Shown here: positions 16,611 to 25,037 of the stretch, piece by piece | How the letters are laid out: every line of letters begins with the position of its first letter | Numbering within the stretch: position 1 is the first letter of the stretch | Source: JAIPEI01 sp964443135 | GTDB taxonomy: Bacteria > Desulfobacterota > DSM-4660 > Desulfatiglandales > HGW-15 | Direction: 5' to 3' | Length of the DNA: 64,000 bases | Assembly (NCBI GenBank): GCA_964443135.1 | Contig: CAYUBQ010000015.1 | Span: 1 to 64,000 of the forward strand | Program-made: the position numbers and the translations under genes | Notes under the pieces: generated by a model | Told to the model about the DNA's origin: nothing | Databases searched by the model: none | The model's input: only the letters and a program-made list of their open reading frames with translations

Positions 16611-18343
16611 GACGCCGCCTGCCAGACCAGGCCCACGAGGCCGGCCAGGATCGGGTTGGCCTCCACCAGGGTCTCCAGGCGGAGCCCCGGATAGAGCCAC
16701 CGGGTCTCGTAGGTGCGGATGGTCAGGGCCAGCGAGCCCACGCAGAGGAGCAGGGGGTAGGCGATGGGGGGGACCGCCCCCAGGAGGCCGGCGCCGAGGA
16801 GGAGGACACCGCACCCGGCCAGCACGCCCTTGAGCAACTGCACGGTCCGCTTTTCCCCGATGGTGACCGGCAGGGTCTCGATGCCCACGATCATGTCGCC
16901 CTGCACCTCGAAGATGTCGAACAGGGCGGAGCGGACGTAGACCACGGCCAGCACGAAGAGGAAGGACACGGTGACGCCGGAGCCTGCGGTCTGCACATCC
17001 TCGAGGAGGGGGATGAGCGCGATCACCACGCCCCATGCCAGGGACTCGGCCAGGGTCTTGGAGCCGGGAACGTCCTTGATCTTCGCCGCCTGCCATCGGT
17101 TTCTGCGACGCACGGGGACGATGGGCACCCCGTACACGATGCCGAGAAGGCTCACGCCGGCCATGGCGATCATCACCGCGATGCCCAGGGTCCATGCGAG
17201 CATCAGGGCCACCGCCACCGCACCGAGCCCCGTGATGACCAGGCGCGTCCGGTGGGTGCTGTAGAAGTGGGCCTGGTCCGGCTCGTTGTAGGTGCTCGCA
17301 CCCCGGTCCAGAAACTGGTTCAGCACGTGCATGGCCCAGATGTAGAGCGCCGCCATGGAGGGATGGACCAGGTCCGGGGGGCGGCCCGCCAGCAGGGTGG
17401 CGGCGTGGGTCAGGGAGAACGCCCCCAGCCCCACCCAGATGTGGCCGAACAGGAAGACCCGCAGCAGGTTCCGGATCGCGGTCTGGGTGAAGTGCGTGTC
17501 CCTGGGGCTTCGAATGCGCTCGAGCTCCCGCACCACGTTCTTGATCATCCAGTTGGGCGTGGAGGCCCCTGCAGTGACGCCCACGGTCCCCATGGGGGCC
17601 AGGGCCTCCGGGTCCAGCTCCTCCTCGGTCTCCACGTGGAAGGTGGGGATGCCGGCCGCCTCGGACACCTGGACCAGCCGCCGGGTGTTTCCGCTGTGAA
17701 ACCCTCCCACCACGACCATGCCGTCCACCTGCCCTGCGAAGGAGGAGACCTCGGCCTGCCGGTTCTGGGTGGCGTCGCAGATGGTGTCGAAGATCAGGGC
17801 CTCGGGGTTCCGCTCCTGAATGGCGCGGCGGATCTCCTCGAAGACGCCCGCGTCCTGGGTGGTCTGGGCCACCACCACGAGGGGTTGGTCCTTCGGCAGC
17901 CCGCCCGCCTCCTCCGCGCGGTCGATCACATGGACCGGTCCCTCGGCATACCCCCGCAGGCCGATCACCTCCGCGTGGTCCCGCTCGCCCACGATGACCG
18001 CCTGGTACCCTTTCCGCGTGTGCGACCGGACGATGGACTGCACCCGGCCCACCCGGGGGCAGGTGGCGTCGATGATGCGGAGCCCGGTGCCCTTCAGGGA
18101 CTTTCGCTCCTGCGGCGGGATCCCGTGGGCGCGAATGACCACGGTTCCCGCACGGACCCCCTCCACGGTCTCCACGGCCCGGACACCCTTGGACTCCAGG
18201 AGCTTCATGACCTGGCGGTTGTGAATCAGCGGCCCGAAGGTGTAGATGGGGTCCTCGGCCTTGTTGGCCTCGGCCAACACCTTTTCCATGGCGAGGCGGA
18301 CGCCCATGCAGAACCCTGCGGTCTTGGCCAGACGCACCTTCAC
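16607..18343 (-). CDS. ispH: IspH (HMBPP reductase) fused to a UbiA-family prenyltransferase
   Basis: This 578-residue two-domain protein begins with a full IspH domain (about 1-280). It has the three cluster cysteines C12 (GFCMGV), C95 (DATCP) and C189 (DTICDATQNRQ), active-site H41, H73 and H123, E125, and the SGNTRRL and TAGASTP blocks. IspH makes IPP and DMAPP by reductive dehydroxylation, the last step of the MEP pathway. From about residue 290 the protein becomes a multi-helix membrane UbiA-type domain with a first Asp motif near LNQFLDRG (N342, D346) and a second motif FEVQGDMIVGIETLPV. The frame is continuous. Translation starts at GTG 18343, which overlaps the Dus stop (GTGA) after GGAAGGGAAG. 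UbiA members join a prenyl diphosphate to an acceptor, so one polypeptide may link precursor supply and prenyl use. Confidence 0.9.
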   Translation of the reverse strand: MKVRLAKTAGFCMGVRLAMEKVLAEANKAEDPIYTFGPLIHNRQVMKLLESKGVRAVETVEGVRAGTVVIRAHGIPPQERKSLKGTGLRIIDATCPRVGRVQSIVRSHTRKGYQAVIVGERDHAEVIGLRGYAEGPVHVIDRAEEAGGLPKDQPLVVVAQTTQDAGVFEEIRRAIQERNPEALIFDTICDATQNRQAEVSSFAGQVDGMVVVGGFHSGNTRRLVQVSEAAGIPTFHVETEEELDPEALAPMGTVGVTAGASTPNWMIKNVVRELERIRSPRDTHFTQTAIRNLLRVFLFGHIWVGLGAFSLTHAATLLAGRPPDLVHPSMAALYIWAMHVLNQFLDRGASTYNEPDQAHFYSTHRTRLVITGLGAVAVALMLAWTLGIAVMIAMAGVSLLGIVYGVPIVPVRRRNRWQAAKIKDVPGSKTLAESLAWGVVIALIPLLEDVQTAGSGVTVSFLFVLAVVYVRSALFDIFEVQGDMIVGIETLPVTIGEKRTVQLLKGVLAGCGVLLLGAGLLGAVPPIAYPLLLCVGSLALTIRTYETRWLYPGLRLETLVEANPILAGLVGLVWQAAS

Positions 18344-19320
18344 GGTTCTCTCTTCCCTTCCAGGGTCGCGAAGTAGTCGTCCATGAGCCGGTTCAGGGTG
18401 TCGAAGTCCCGGATGCGGGTGATCCGGTCCCGGAACCGGCTGCTGTAGGGAAGCCCCTTGGTGTAGGCCAGCAGCAGACCGCGCATCATGTAAGGGGCCC
18501 GCTGCTCCCCGACGGTCCGGGCGAGGAGCCGGTAGTGCTCCAGGATGTGGCTGCGCCGCTCGTCCAGGGTCGGCTCCCCGGGCTCCCTGCCGGCCTCCAG
18601 GTCGAGCACCTGCCGGAAGATCCACGGGTTCCCGACGGCGCCGCGCCCGATCATCACGCCGTCACACCCCGTTTCCGCCCGCATCCTCAAGGCATCCGCG
18701 GCCTGGAAGACGTCCCCGTTTCCCACCACGGGGATCTCGACCGCCTCCTTGACGGCCCGGATCAGCCGCCAGTCCGCCCGGCCCGTGTAGCGCTGGGTGG
18801 CGAAGCGCGGGTGCACCGTCACCGCGTCGGCCCCGCACCCCTCGATCACCCGTGCGATCTCCACGCCCGTGGGTCGATCCGGGGTCCAGCCGGCGCGGAT
18901 CTTGGCGGTGACCGGTACGGTGCAGGCGAGTCGAATCGCCGTGACGATCTCCGCCACCCGTTCCGGACGGTCCAGCAAAGCCGCCCCGGCGCCGGTCTTG
19001 GCGACCTTGCGCACCGGGCAGCCCATGTTGATGTCGACGATGTCGGCCCCGGCCTCCACCGCGATCCGGGCGGCCTCGGCCATGCTTCGGGGTCCCGCTC
19101 CGAAGAGCTGAACCGACAGCGGCTTCTCGTCCGGCCAGCTCCGGAGGTACCTGCGCGTGCGGGGGTGGTCCTGGGTGAGTCCCATGGCGCTGACCATCTC
19201 GGTCGTCACCAGGCCCGCGCCCAGCCTCCGGACCAGGGTCCGGAACGGAAGATTGGTGATCCCGGCCATGGGTGCCATGACCAAGTGGTTTTCGAGGGTG
19301 ACGGCGCCGATCCGGAGCAT
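18340..19320 (-). CDS. dusB: tRNA-dihydrouridine synthase
   Basis: This 326-residue flavoenzyme reduces uridine in the tRNA D-loop. It shows APMAGITNLPFR, VQLFGAGP, DINMGCPVRKV (with catalytic Cys), TAKIRAGW, VHPRFATQRYTG, GNGDVFQA and IGRGAVGNPWIF, the standard Dus/FMN-barrel series. The MGCPVRKVAKTGAGAALL form is closest to the DusB group. The ATG at 19320 is 20 bp after the RACo stop with only a weak ribosome site, so it may rely on coupling. Its last codons overlap the ispH start. Confidence 0.92.
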   Translation of the reverse strand: MLRIGAVTLENHLVMAPMAGITNLPFRTLVRRLGAGLVTTEMVSAMGLTQDHPRTRRYLRSWPDEKPLSVQLFGAGPRSMAEAARIAVEAGADIVDINMGCPVRKVAKTGAGAALLDRPERVAEIVTAIRLACTVPVTAKIRAGWTPDRPTGVEIARVIEGCGADAVTVHPRFATQRYTGRADWRLIRAVKEAVEIPVVGNGDVFQAADALRMRAETGCDGVMIGRGAVGNPWIFRQVLDLEAGREPGEPTLDERRSHILEHYRLLARTVGEQRAPYMMRGLLLAYTKGLPYSSRFRDRITRIRDFDTLNRLMDDYFATLEGKREP

Positions 19321-19340
19321 GACGTTCTGCGTTCGCCGGT

Positions 19341-21263
19341 TCAGTAGTCCACCGAAGGAAAGAGCTTTCGCTCCGTGTGGGGGAGGAACAGCGAGGCCAC
19401 GTACTCGTCCATGTACGGCTGGTAGTTGGACAGCTCGATGTTGGTCATGGACTTGGACACGTTCCGGCCCTTCTCGAAGGCCTCCTCGTAGATCAACGCC
19501 ATGCGCGCGCCGGTGAGGGAGCTGTTGCCGATGAACTGGATCCGCTCCTCCGGGATGTCCGGCAGCAGCCCGATGGCGACGGCCTTGTGGACGTCGAGGT
19601 AACTCCCGAACCCCCCGGCCACGAAAAAGGTGTCCAGCATGTCGAACGTGAGGCCGATGTAGTCCACCAGGCTCTTGATGGCCGCGAACACCGACCCTTT
19701 GGACTTCATCAGGTTGTCGATGTCGGATTCGCTGATGGCGACGGCCTCCCCCGACTCGGTCTCCTCGGCCGCCGCGATGACGTACCGGGGAACGTCCTCC
19801 TCCACGGACAGGCGCGGGTCGTCGCGCTTCCGGTCGAACTTGCCCTCGTACCCGATGATCCCGTTCTTGACCAGCTCGTAGATGCAGTCGATCAACCCGG
19901 ATCCGCAGATCCCCCTGGGGGCCGCGTTCCCGATGGTCCGGTAGGAGAGCCGGCCGTCCTCGATCTTCACCTTCTCGATGGCGCCGCGCGTGGCGCGCAT
20001 GCCGCAGGTGGTTCCCCCGCCCTCGAAGGACGGTCCGGCCGAGGCGGAGCAGCAGACCAGCCAGTCGCTGTTGCCGATGACGATCTCGCCGTTCGTTCCG
20101 ATGTCGATGAGGCCCTGGATGGCCTCCTGCTCGGCGATGCCGGAGGAGATCACGCCGGCCACGATGTCGCCGCCCACATAGGAGGCGACGCTCGGGAGCG
20201 TCTCGAGGATGCCCTGGGGGTGAATGCGGACACCGATCTCCGACGCCAGGATCTGCGGGTAAGCGTCCGCGGTGGGGACGTAGGGCTCCATGCGGATGGA
20301 GCAGGGCGTGAGTCCGAGGAGGAGATGGCTCATGGTGGTGTTGCCGGCGGCCGTAACGGCGAAGATCTCCGCCCGCCGGATACCCGCCCGCCCCACCAGG
20401 GCCTCGATCAGGTCGTTGATGTTCTTGATCACGGCCTCCTGGAGGGGGATCAATCCCGACCCGTCCTTTCGACACGCGTAGATCATCCGGGAGATGACGT
20501 CCTCGCCGTACTGCGCCTGCATGTTGTGGGTCCCTTCCACCCCCAGGACCCGACCGGTGCGCAGGTCCACGAGCTGGGCCACGACCGTGGTGGTGCCGAC
20601 GTCCACCGCCAGGCCGTAGTGACTCCCCGTGGTGTCCCCCGGCTCCACCTTCTGCAGCCTGTACCCTTTGTTGTCCTGGACCACCGTGACGGTCGTCTTC
20701 CAGTCGTTTTCCCGGAGCAGATCGGAGAGGTTCCGGAGGCAATGGAGGGAAATTTCGTAGGAATGCCAGCCGATGCGGCGTCTCAGCTCCCTCGAGACCC
20801 GTTCGATGTCCGTGATGTTGTCGTCCAGGGTGGGCGGGGAGAGCTCCAGGTAGACCTTCCTGGCGAGCGGTTTCAGGGGGTAGACCGCCAGCCCGCGTTC
20901 CTCCCGGACCACCACGTCCTCCCCCTCCACCACCTCGTCCCGCCTCTCCCCGGTCATGATCTGCTCGTCCTCGAGCATGGACTCCGCGGGTACCTTCACC
21001 GTGAGCTCGTCGTGGACCTCGGTCTGGCAGGCCAGTACGTATCCCTGCTCCAGCTCCTCCGGGGAGAAGAAGGCGGCCGCGCTCTCGTCCTGCCCCGCCT
21101 TCCCCCGGGTGACTCGCACACGGCACTCGCCGCAGACCCCCTCTCCACCGCAGAGGTTGTTGATGTACACCTCCGCCTTGCGAGCGGCCTCGGCCAGGGT
21201 GGCGCCCTCGTCGACCTCGACGGACCGCTCGAAGGGGAGGAAGGTGACGCGAAATATCTTCAT
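19341..21263 (-). CDS. acsV: RACo: ATP-dependent reductive activator of corrinoid protein
   Basis: This 640-residue protein has an N-terminal plant-type 2Fe-2S ferredoxin domain with cysteines C38, C44, C47 and C79, a linker, and a large C-terminal ASKHA ATPase-like region. The latter includes AVDVGTTTVVAQLVDL, TAAGNTTMSHLLLGL, DIGTNGEIVIGN, GICGSGLIDCIYELV and FFVAGGFGSYLDV. In acetogens this family reduces inactive Co(II) corrinoid of the corrinoid/iron-sulfur protein at the cost of ATP. Here the gene is not in the CODH/ACS operon but about 15 kb away, first in a unit with dus, ispH-ubiA and a glycosyltransferase. It may serve AcsCD or other corrinoid methyltransferases. Confidence 0.88.
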   Translation of the reverse strand: MKIFRVTFLPFERSVEVDEGATLAEAARKAEVYINNLCGGEGVCGECRVRVTRGKAGQDESAAAFFSPEELEQGYVLACQTEVHDELTVKVPAESMLEDEQIMTGERRDEVVEGEDVVVREERGLAVYPLKPLARKVYLELSPPTLDDNITDIERVSRELRRRIGWHSYEISLHCLRNLSDLLRENDWKTTVTVVQDNKGYRLQKVEPGDTTGSHYGLAVDVGTTTVVAQLVDLRTGRVLGVEGTHNMQAQYGEDVISRMIYACRKDGSGLIPLQEAVIKNINDLIEALVGRAGIRRAEIFAVTAAGNTTMSHLLLGLTPCSIRMEPYVPTADAYPQILASEIGVRIHPQGILETLPSVASYVGGDIVAGVISSGIAEQEAIQGLIDIGTNGEIVIGNSDWLVCCSASAGPSFEGGGTTCGMRATRGAIEKVKIEDGRLSYRTIGNAAPRGICGSGLIDCIYELVKNGIIGYEGKFDRKRDDPRLSVEEDVPRYVIAAAEETESGEAVAISESDIDNLMKSKGSVFAAIKSLVDYIGLTFDMLDTFFVAGGFGSYLDVHKAVAIGLLPDIPEERIQFIGNSSLTGARMALIYEEAFEKGRNVSKSMTNIELSNYQPYMDEYVASLFLPHTERKLFPSVDY

Positions 21264-21637
21264 GGGATCACTCCGTTCTCCACTCCCCGCTCGACACGCC
21301 GGTCCCTTTCTCCGAGCGTCGCAACGGCGGCCGGATCCGAAGGCCGGCCGGTTCAGGCGTCGAGCATGGGTGGTTTCCGTATATCACTTACCCGTTCTTT
21401 GTAAAACCCCAAATTCATGAGCCGGTTTCGGGCGGGGGGTTCAGGTCCCGGGCTCAGGCCGGCCCCGCCTCCCGGCGCCTCCGATCCCTTCTCTTGGAGC
21501 AATCGGTTGACAGCACCAGATGTGGGATTTTATCATACCGGAGCTCTCTAGTTCCCATCCATAAACGAACTTTGGGCATGGCTGCGTTTCCAATTCAGAA
21601 AGTGCGGCACCCGGGCATCCGCTTTCAGGAGGGACCC
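21264..21637. other. Intergenic region between divergent RACo and nrdJ
   Basis: This 374-base gap contains the plus-strand promoter given separately. On the minus strand, TTTACA near 21402 with a TATACG-like -10 about 16 bp further is a weaker candidate promoter for the RACo unit. No cobalamin riboswitch was recognised, although both flanking genes are B12-related. No gene is seen. Confidence 0.5.
21507..21536 (+). promoter_or_regulatory. Candidate sigma-70 promoter for nrdJ
   Basis: TTGACA at 21507-21512 and TATCAT at 21531-21536 are 18 bp apart. The expected transcript has a leader of about 95 bases before the nrdJ ATG. No typical NrdR box was recognised. Confidence 0.6.
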
Positions 21638-24124
21638 ATGGCGAGGGAAGACAAGACCCTGGTGACGGAGGAGGGAACCTTCGACCTGTCCGCCCACCGG
21701 TGGGACGACCAGCTGTTCTCTCAGCTGCTGATCCGCACCACGCCGATCAACGACGACCAGGCCCTGAGCATCAGCAAGGCCCTTCGAGAGGAGATCGGGA
21801 AGATGCGGCTCAGCACGCTCACCCTCCCGCTCCTGGAGAAGATCATCGAGGCCAAGCTGATGGAGTTCGGCCTTCAGAAAACCTCTCCCGTCAAGCTCGA
21901 CAGCTCCATGTTCGTGAAGGAAGAGATCCCGCTCTCGGAGAACGCCCGGACCGTCCTGGAGCGGCGCTACCTCCGGAAAGATGCCAAAGGGAAGCTCCTG
22001 GAGACCCCTGCCCGGATGTTCCGGCGCGTGGCGCGGCACGTGGCCTCGGCGGAGCGCAACTACGGCGGGGGCGAACGGGCCCGGGAGATGGAGGAGGCCT
22101 TTTACCGCATCATGACCGAGTTCGAGTTCCTCCCCAACTCGCCCACCCTGATGAACGCCGGCCGCCGGCTGGGACAGCTCGCCGCCTGCTTCGTCCTCCC
22201 CGTGGAGGACAGCATGGAGGGAATCTTCGACAGCCTGAAGAACGCCGCGCTGATTCACAAGTCCGGCGGAGGGACCGGATTCGGCTTCTCCAGGCTCCGC
22301 CCCAAGAACAGCCGCGTGGGCACCACCGGGGGCATCGCTTCGGGCCCCGTCTCGTTCATGAAGATCTTCAACACGGCCACCGAGCAGGTCAAGCAGGGGG
22401 GGACCCGGCGGGGCGCGAACATGGCCGTCCTCCGTGTGGATCATCCCGACATCATGGAGTTCATCTACTGCAAGAAACGGCACAACGAGCTCAACAACTT
22501 CAACATCTCCGTGGCTCTGACCTCCGGGTTCGTGTCCGCCGTGCGGGAGGACCGCGCCTACGACCTGATCGATCCCCGCACGGAAAGGGCCGTCGGAGCA
22601 CTCCGTGCGGCGGACGTGTACGACGCCCTGGTGGAGCAGGCCTGGGAGAACGGCGATCCCGGCGTCCTCTTCCTGGACCCCATCAACCGGGACAACCCCA
22701 CCCCGGAGCTCGGCGAGATCGAGAGCACGAACCCCTGCGGGGAACAGCCCCTCCTGCCCATGGAGGCCTGCAACCTGGGCTCCGTCAACCTCTCCCGCTT
22801 CGTTACCGATCGTGGCGGGGTCCCCGGGGTGGACTACGAGGCCCTGAGGGACATCATCCGGCTTGCGGTGCGGTTCCTGGACAACGTGATCGACGTCTCG
22901 GAGTACCCGCTCCCGGAGATCGCCGAGATGGTCCACGGAAACCGGAAGATCGGCCTGGGCATCATGGGCTTTGCGGACATGCTGTTCCAGCTCGGGATCC
23001 CGTACCGTTCCGAGGAGGCCCTGGGCGTGGCCGAGGAGATCATGGGCTTTTTTCAGGGCGAGTGCCGGGAGGCTTCACGGGCGCTTGCGGTCGAGCGGGG
23101 CGTTTTCCCGAACTTCGAAAGGAGCGTCTACCGGGGGAGGGACGACGCCCGGTATCGAAACGCCACCACGGTGACCATCGCGCCCACCGGGACCTTGAGC
23201 ATCATCGCCGGATGCTCGAGCGGGATCGAGCCCCTGTTCGCCCTGAGCTTCATTCGGCGCGTCATGGACGACGACGAGCTCATCGAGGTCAACCCGTGGT
23301 TCGAATCGACCGCCCGCGAACGGGGCTTCTACAGCCTCGCCATGATGGACGCCGTGGCCAGGACGGGGAGCCTGCAGAAGATCGAGGGCATCCCCGAGGA
23401 CGTGAAGCAGGTGTTCGTGACGGCCCACGACGTCACCCCGGAGTGGCACGTCCGAATGCAGGCCGCCTTCCAGAAGTACACGGACAACGCCGTGTCCAAG
23501 ACGGTGAACCTGCCGCGGGACGCCACGCCCGAGGACGTGAGAAAGGTCTACCGGCTCGCCTTCGACCTGGGCTGCAAAGGGGTGACCATCTATCGCGACG
23601 GCAGCAAGGAGAATCAGGTTCTCAGCTACAGCGGGGAATCCGCCCCGGAGGCGGGTCTTCAGGCCGTGCTCGACCGGCCCGAGACCCTGGAGGGATTCAC
23701 CACGAAGATGGTGACCGGCCTGGGCAACCTCTACGTCACCGTGACCGAGATGAACGGACGGCCCTTCGAGGTGTTCGCCACCATCGGCAAGTCGGGGCGC
23801 TCCACCACGGCCAAGACGGAGGCCATCGGCCGCCTCGTCTCTCTGGCCTTCCGGTCCGGGGTGGACGTCGAGACCGTGGTGGACCAGCTCGAGGGAATCG
23901 GCGGCGAGCACCCGGTCTTCCAGAAGGACGGGCTGGTTCTGTCCATCCCGGACGCCATCAGCCGCATTCTGAAAAACCGCTATCTCGAGGACAAGCCCGG
24001 TCGAAGGGGCCCGAGGACCCGGAACAGCCTCCTCGGAGAGACCTGCCCGGACTGCGGGCAGACCGTCAGCTTCGAAGAAGGCTGCATGACCTGTCACTTC
24101 TGCGGGTTCTCGAAATGCGGCTAG
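21638..24124 (+). CDS. nrdJ: Adenosylcobalamin-dependent (class II) ribonucleotide reductase
   Basis: This 828-residue enzyme reduces ribonucleotides to deoxyribonucleotides using B12. Landmarks are NSPTLMNAGRRLGQLAACFV (first redox Cys region), KSGGGTGFGFSRLRP, KQGGTRRGANMAVL, ESTNPCGEQPLLPMEACNLG (radical Cys and N-x-C-x-E) and TVTIAPTGTLSIIAGCSSG. The C-terminus ends in a zinc-ribbon-like CPDCGQ...CMTCHFCGFSKCG, which reduces the active site in this subclass. The start at ATG 21638 follows AGGAGGGACCC; upstream in-frame codons lack family similarity. A class II enzyme works with or without oxygen, in keeping with the strong corrinoid theme of the window. Confidence 0.96.
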   Translation: MAREDKTLVTEEGTFDLSAHRWDDQLFSQLLIRTTPINDDQALSISKALREEIGKMRLSTLTLPLLEKIIEAKLMEFGLQKTSPVKLDSSMFVKEEIPLSENARTVLERRYLRKDAKGKLLETPARMFRRVARHVASAERNYGGGERAREMEEAFYRIMTEFEFLPNSPTLMNAGRRLGQLAACFVLPVEDSMEGIFDSLKNAALIHKSGGGTGFGFSRLRPKNSRVGTTGGIASGPVSFMKIFNTATEQVKQGGTRRGANMAVLRVDHPDIMEFIYCKKRHNELNNFNISVALTSGFVSAVREDRAYDLIDPRTERAVGALRAADVYDALVEQAWENGDPGVLFLDPINRDNPTPELGEIESTNPCGEQPLLPMEACNLGSVNLSRFVTDRGGVPGVDYEALRDIIRLAVRFLDNVIDVSEYPLPEIAEMVHGNRKIGLGIMGFADMLFQLGIPYRSEEALGVAEEIMGFFQGECREASRALAVERGVFPNFERSVYRGRDDARYRNATTVTIAPTGTLSIIAGCSSGIEPLFALSFIRRVMDDDELIEVNPWFESTARERGFYSLAMMDAVARTGSLQKIEGIPEDVKQVFVTAHDVTPEWHVRMQAAFQKYTDNAVSKTVNLPRDATPEDVRKVYRLAFDLGCKGVTIYRDGSKENQVLSYSGESAPEAGLQAVLDRPETLEGFTTKMVTGLGNLYVTVTEMNGRPFEVFATIGKSGRSTTAKTEAIGRLVSLAFRSGVDVETVVDQLEGIGGEHPVFQKDGLVLSIPDAISRILKNRYLEDKPGRRGPRTRNSLLGETCPDCGQTVSFEEGCMTCHFCGFSKCG

Positions 24125-24212
24125 GCCCCGCGATCGCCCGTCTCCGGTTCCACGCTCGAGGCTGTCCCGTGGGGGTGTCGCCCCGCATCTCGAGGGAACG
24201 GAAAGGTCCGGT

Positions 24213-24635
24213 ATGAACAGCCCCAAACCGCCACGCACCATTCTCTTCGTCTCGAGCGGGGACACCGTCCGCGCCCCCATGGCCCGGGCATTCGTGAACG
24301 CCCTTCCGGGCGATCGGTATCGCGCCGCAAGCGCGGGGACCGAACCCGGAAAGCCCGACCCCCTCGTCCAGGAGGTGATGCAGGAGGTCGGCGTGGATCT
24401 CTCCGACCGGGAGTCCCTCAGGGCCGGGGAGATCTCGGACATTCCCGTGGACTATCTGGTGACGGTGTGCGATCGGGCCAGGAAGATCTGCCCGCTCTTC
24501 CCCTCCTGCGGCATGGCGTTTCACAAGGGGTTTCCGGAGCCGGAGGCCTCCCCGGAAGACCGGGAGGCGCGCCTGGCCGACTACCGCAGGCTGCGGGACG
24601 ACATCCGGGCCTGGGTGGAGCAGACCTTCGCCTGA
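24213..24635 (+). CDS. ArsC/low-molecular-weight phosphatase-like protein with Ser in place of the catalytic Cys
   Basis: This 140-residue protein has the fold of thioredoxin-linked arsenate reductase and low-molecular-weight tyrosine phosphatases. The phosphate loop normally reads C-x5-R-S; here it is S14-SGDTV-R20-AP, encoded by TCG, so the nucleophilic cysteine is absent. The general-acid loop is GFPEPE rather than GFPDP. The redox pair of ArsC is kept: C86 and C93 in VCDRARKICP, plus C99. The rest (SAGTEPGKPDP, DRESLRAGEISD) is well conserved. It could be a phosphate/arsenate-binding or redox protein, or an inactive relative. It follows nrdJ by 88 bp on the same strand. Confidence 0.8.
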   Translation: MNSPKPPRTILFVSSGDTVRAPMARAFVNALPGDRYRAASAGTEPGKPDPLVQEVMQEVGVDLSDRESLRAGEISDIPVDYLVTVCDRARKICPLFPSCGMAFHKGFPEPEASPEDREARLADYRRLRDDIRAWVEQTFA

Positions 24636-24680
24636 GGAAGACGTTTACATCGCGAACGGGCAAACGGCAGGGCTCTCCTA

Positions 24681-24709
24681 TTGACACGGGTCCGGGTATG
24701 CCTTATATT
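24681..24709 (+). promoter_or_regulatory. Strong sigma-70-type promoter upstream of speD leader
   Basis: TTGACA at 24681-24686 and TATATT at 24704-24709 are separated by 17 bp. It is one of the best consensus promoters in the window. It drives a transcript that starts near 24716, with no convincing gene before the terminator at 24940-24992. Confidence 0.7.
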
Positions 24710-24715
24710 TGTCGA

Positions 24716-24992
24716 CTTGGAATCGCGGTCGACACAGAAACATCCCGTTTTCCCGAGACGTTAGGCGATTTCCACCTATCAAGGGGGTTGGCCATGGCGT
24801 GGCTCCCGCCCGATCCGGAGATCGGCGGGAACCCGGCTGGGGAGAGACACAGATTGCGGCACCGCTGAAGACCGCTCGCGAAACGCCCTCCTTCACGGCG
24901 TAGAGGACGGGCCGGGCGGTCCTGTTTCGGCCCTTGCCCAAGCTACCGACTCCCGCCCCCGCGGCGACGCATGCCGGTAGCTTCTTTTTTTT
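24716..24992 (+). ncRNA. Candidate structured noncoding RNA or speD attenuator leader
   Basis: A strong promoter and an intrinsic terminator bound a transcript of about 277 nt. Internal hairpins are visible: a 10-bp stem with one bulge at 24804-24830 (TCCCGCC...GGCGGGA around CCGGAG), GGGCCG/CGGCCC at 24909-24933, and the terminator stem. Short frames inside have no good ribosome site or family resemblance. It ends 45 bp before speD. It may be a free small RNA (6S-like size range is possible) or a cis-acting leader that attenuates speD-speE. I do not recognise a known riboswitch. Confidence 0.5.
24940..24992 (+). terminator. Intrinsic terminator ahead of speD
   Basis: The arms AAGCTACCG (24940-24948) and CGGTAGCTT (24975-24983) are perfectly complementary over nine pairs, with a GC-rich loop that can fold further, followed by C and eight Ts. 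Because speD starts only 45 bp later, read-through control is plausible. Confidence 0.8.
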
Positions 24993-25037
24993 GAACGGAC
25001 CGGCACGGTTGCCCATCGAACCAAGAGGAGGGCGGAC

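Noticed and set aside
18344..18625. N-terminal extension of the IspH-UbiA fusion to an upstream start
   Set aside because: The extra residues are out of keeping with IspH and overlap the dus reading frame; the GTG at 18343 with a ribosome site and a GTGA overlap fits better.
21264..21637. Cobalamin riboswitch between RACo and nrdJ
   Set aside because: No B12 box or its core pairing was found on either strand, despite the suggestive gene context.
24776..24850. SAM-I riboswitch before speD
   Set aside because: Only fragments (CTATCAAGG, GCCCGAT) recall the SAM-I core, and the required pairing and GGCAACC-like block are missing.
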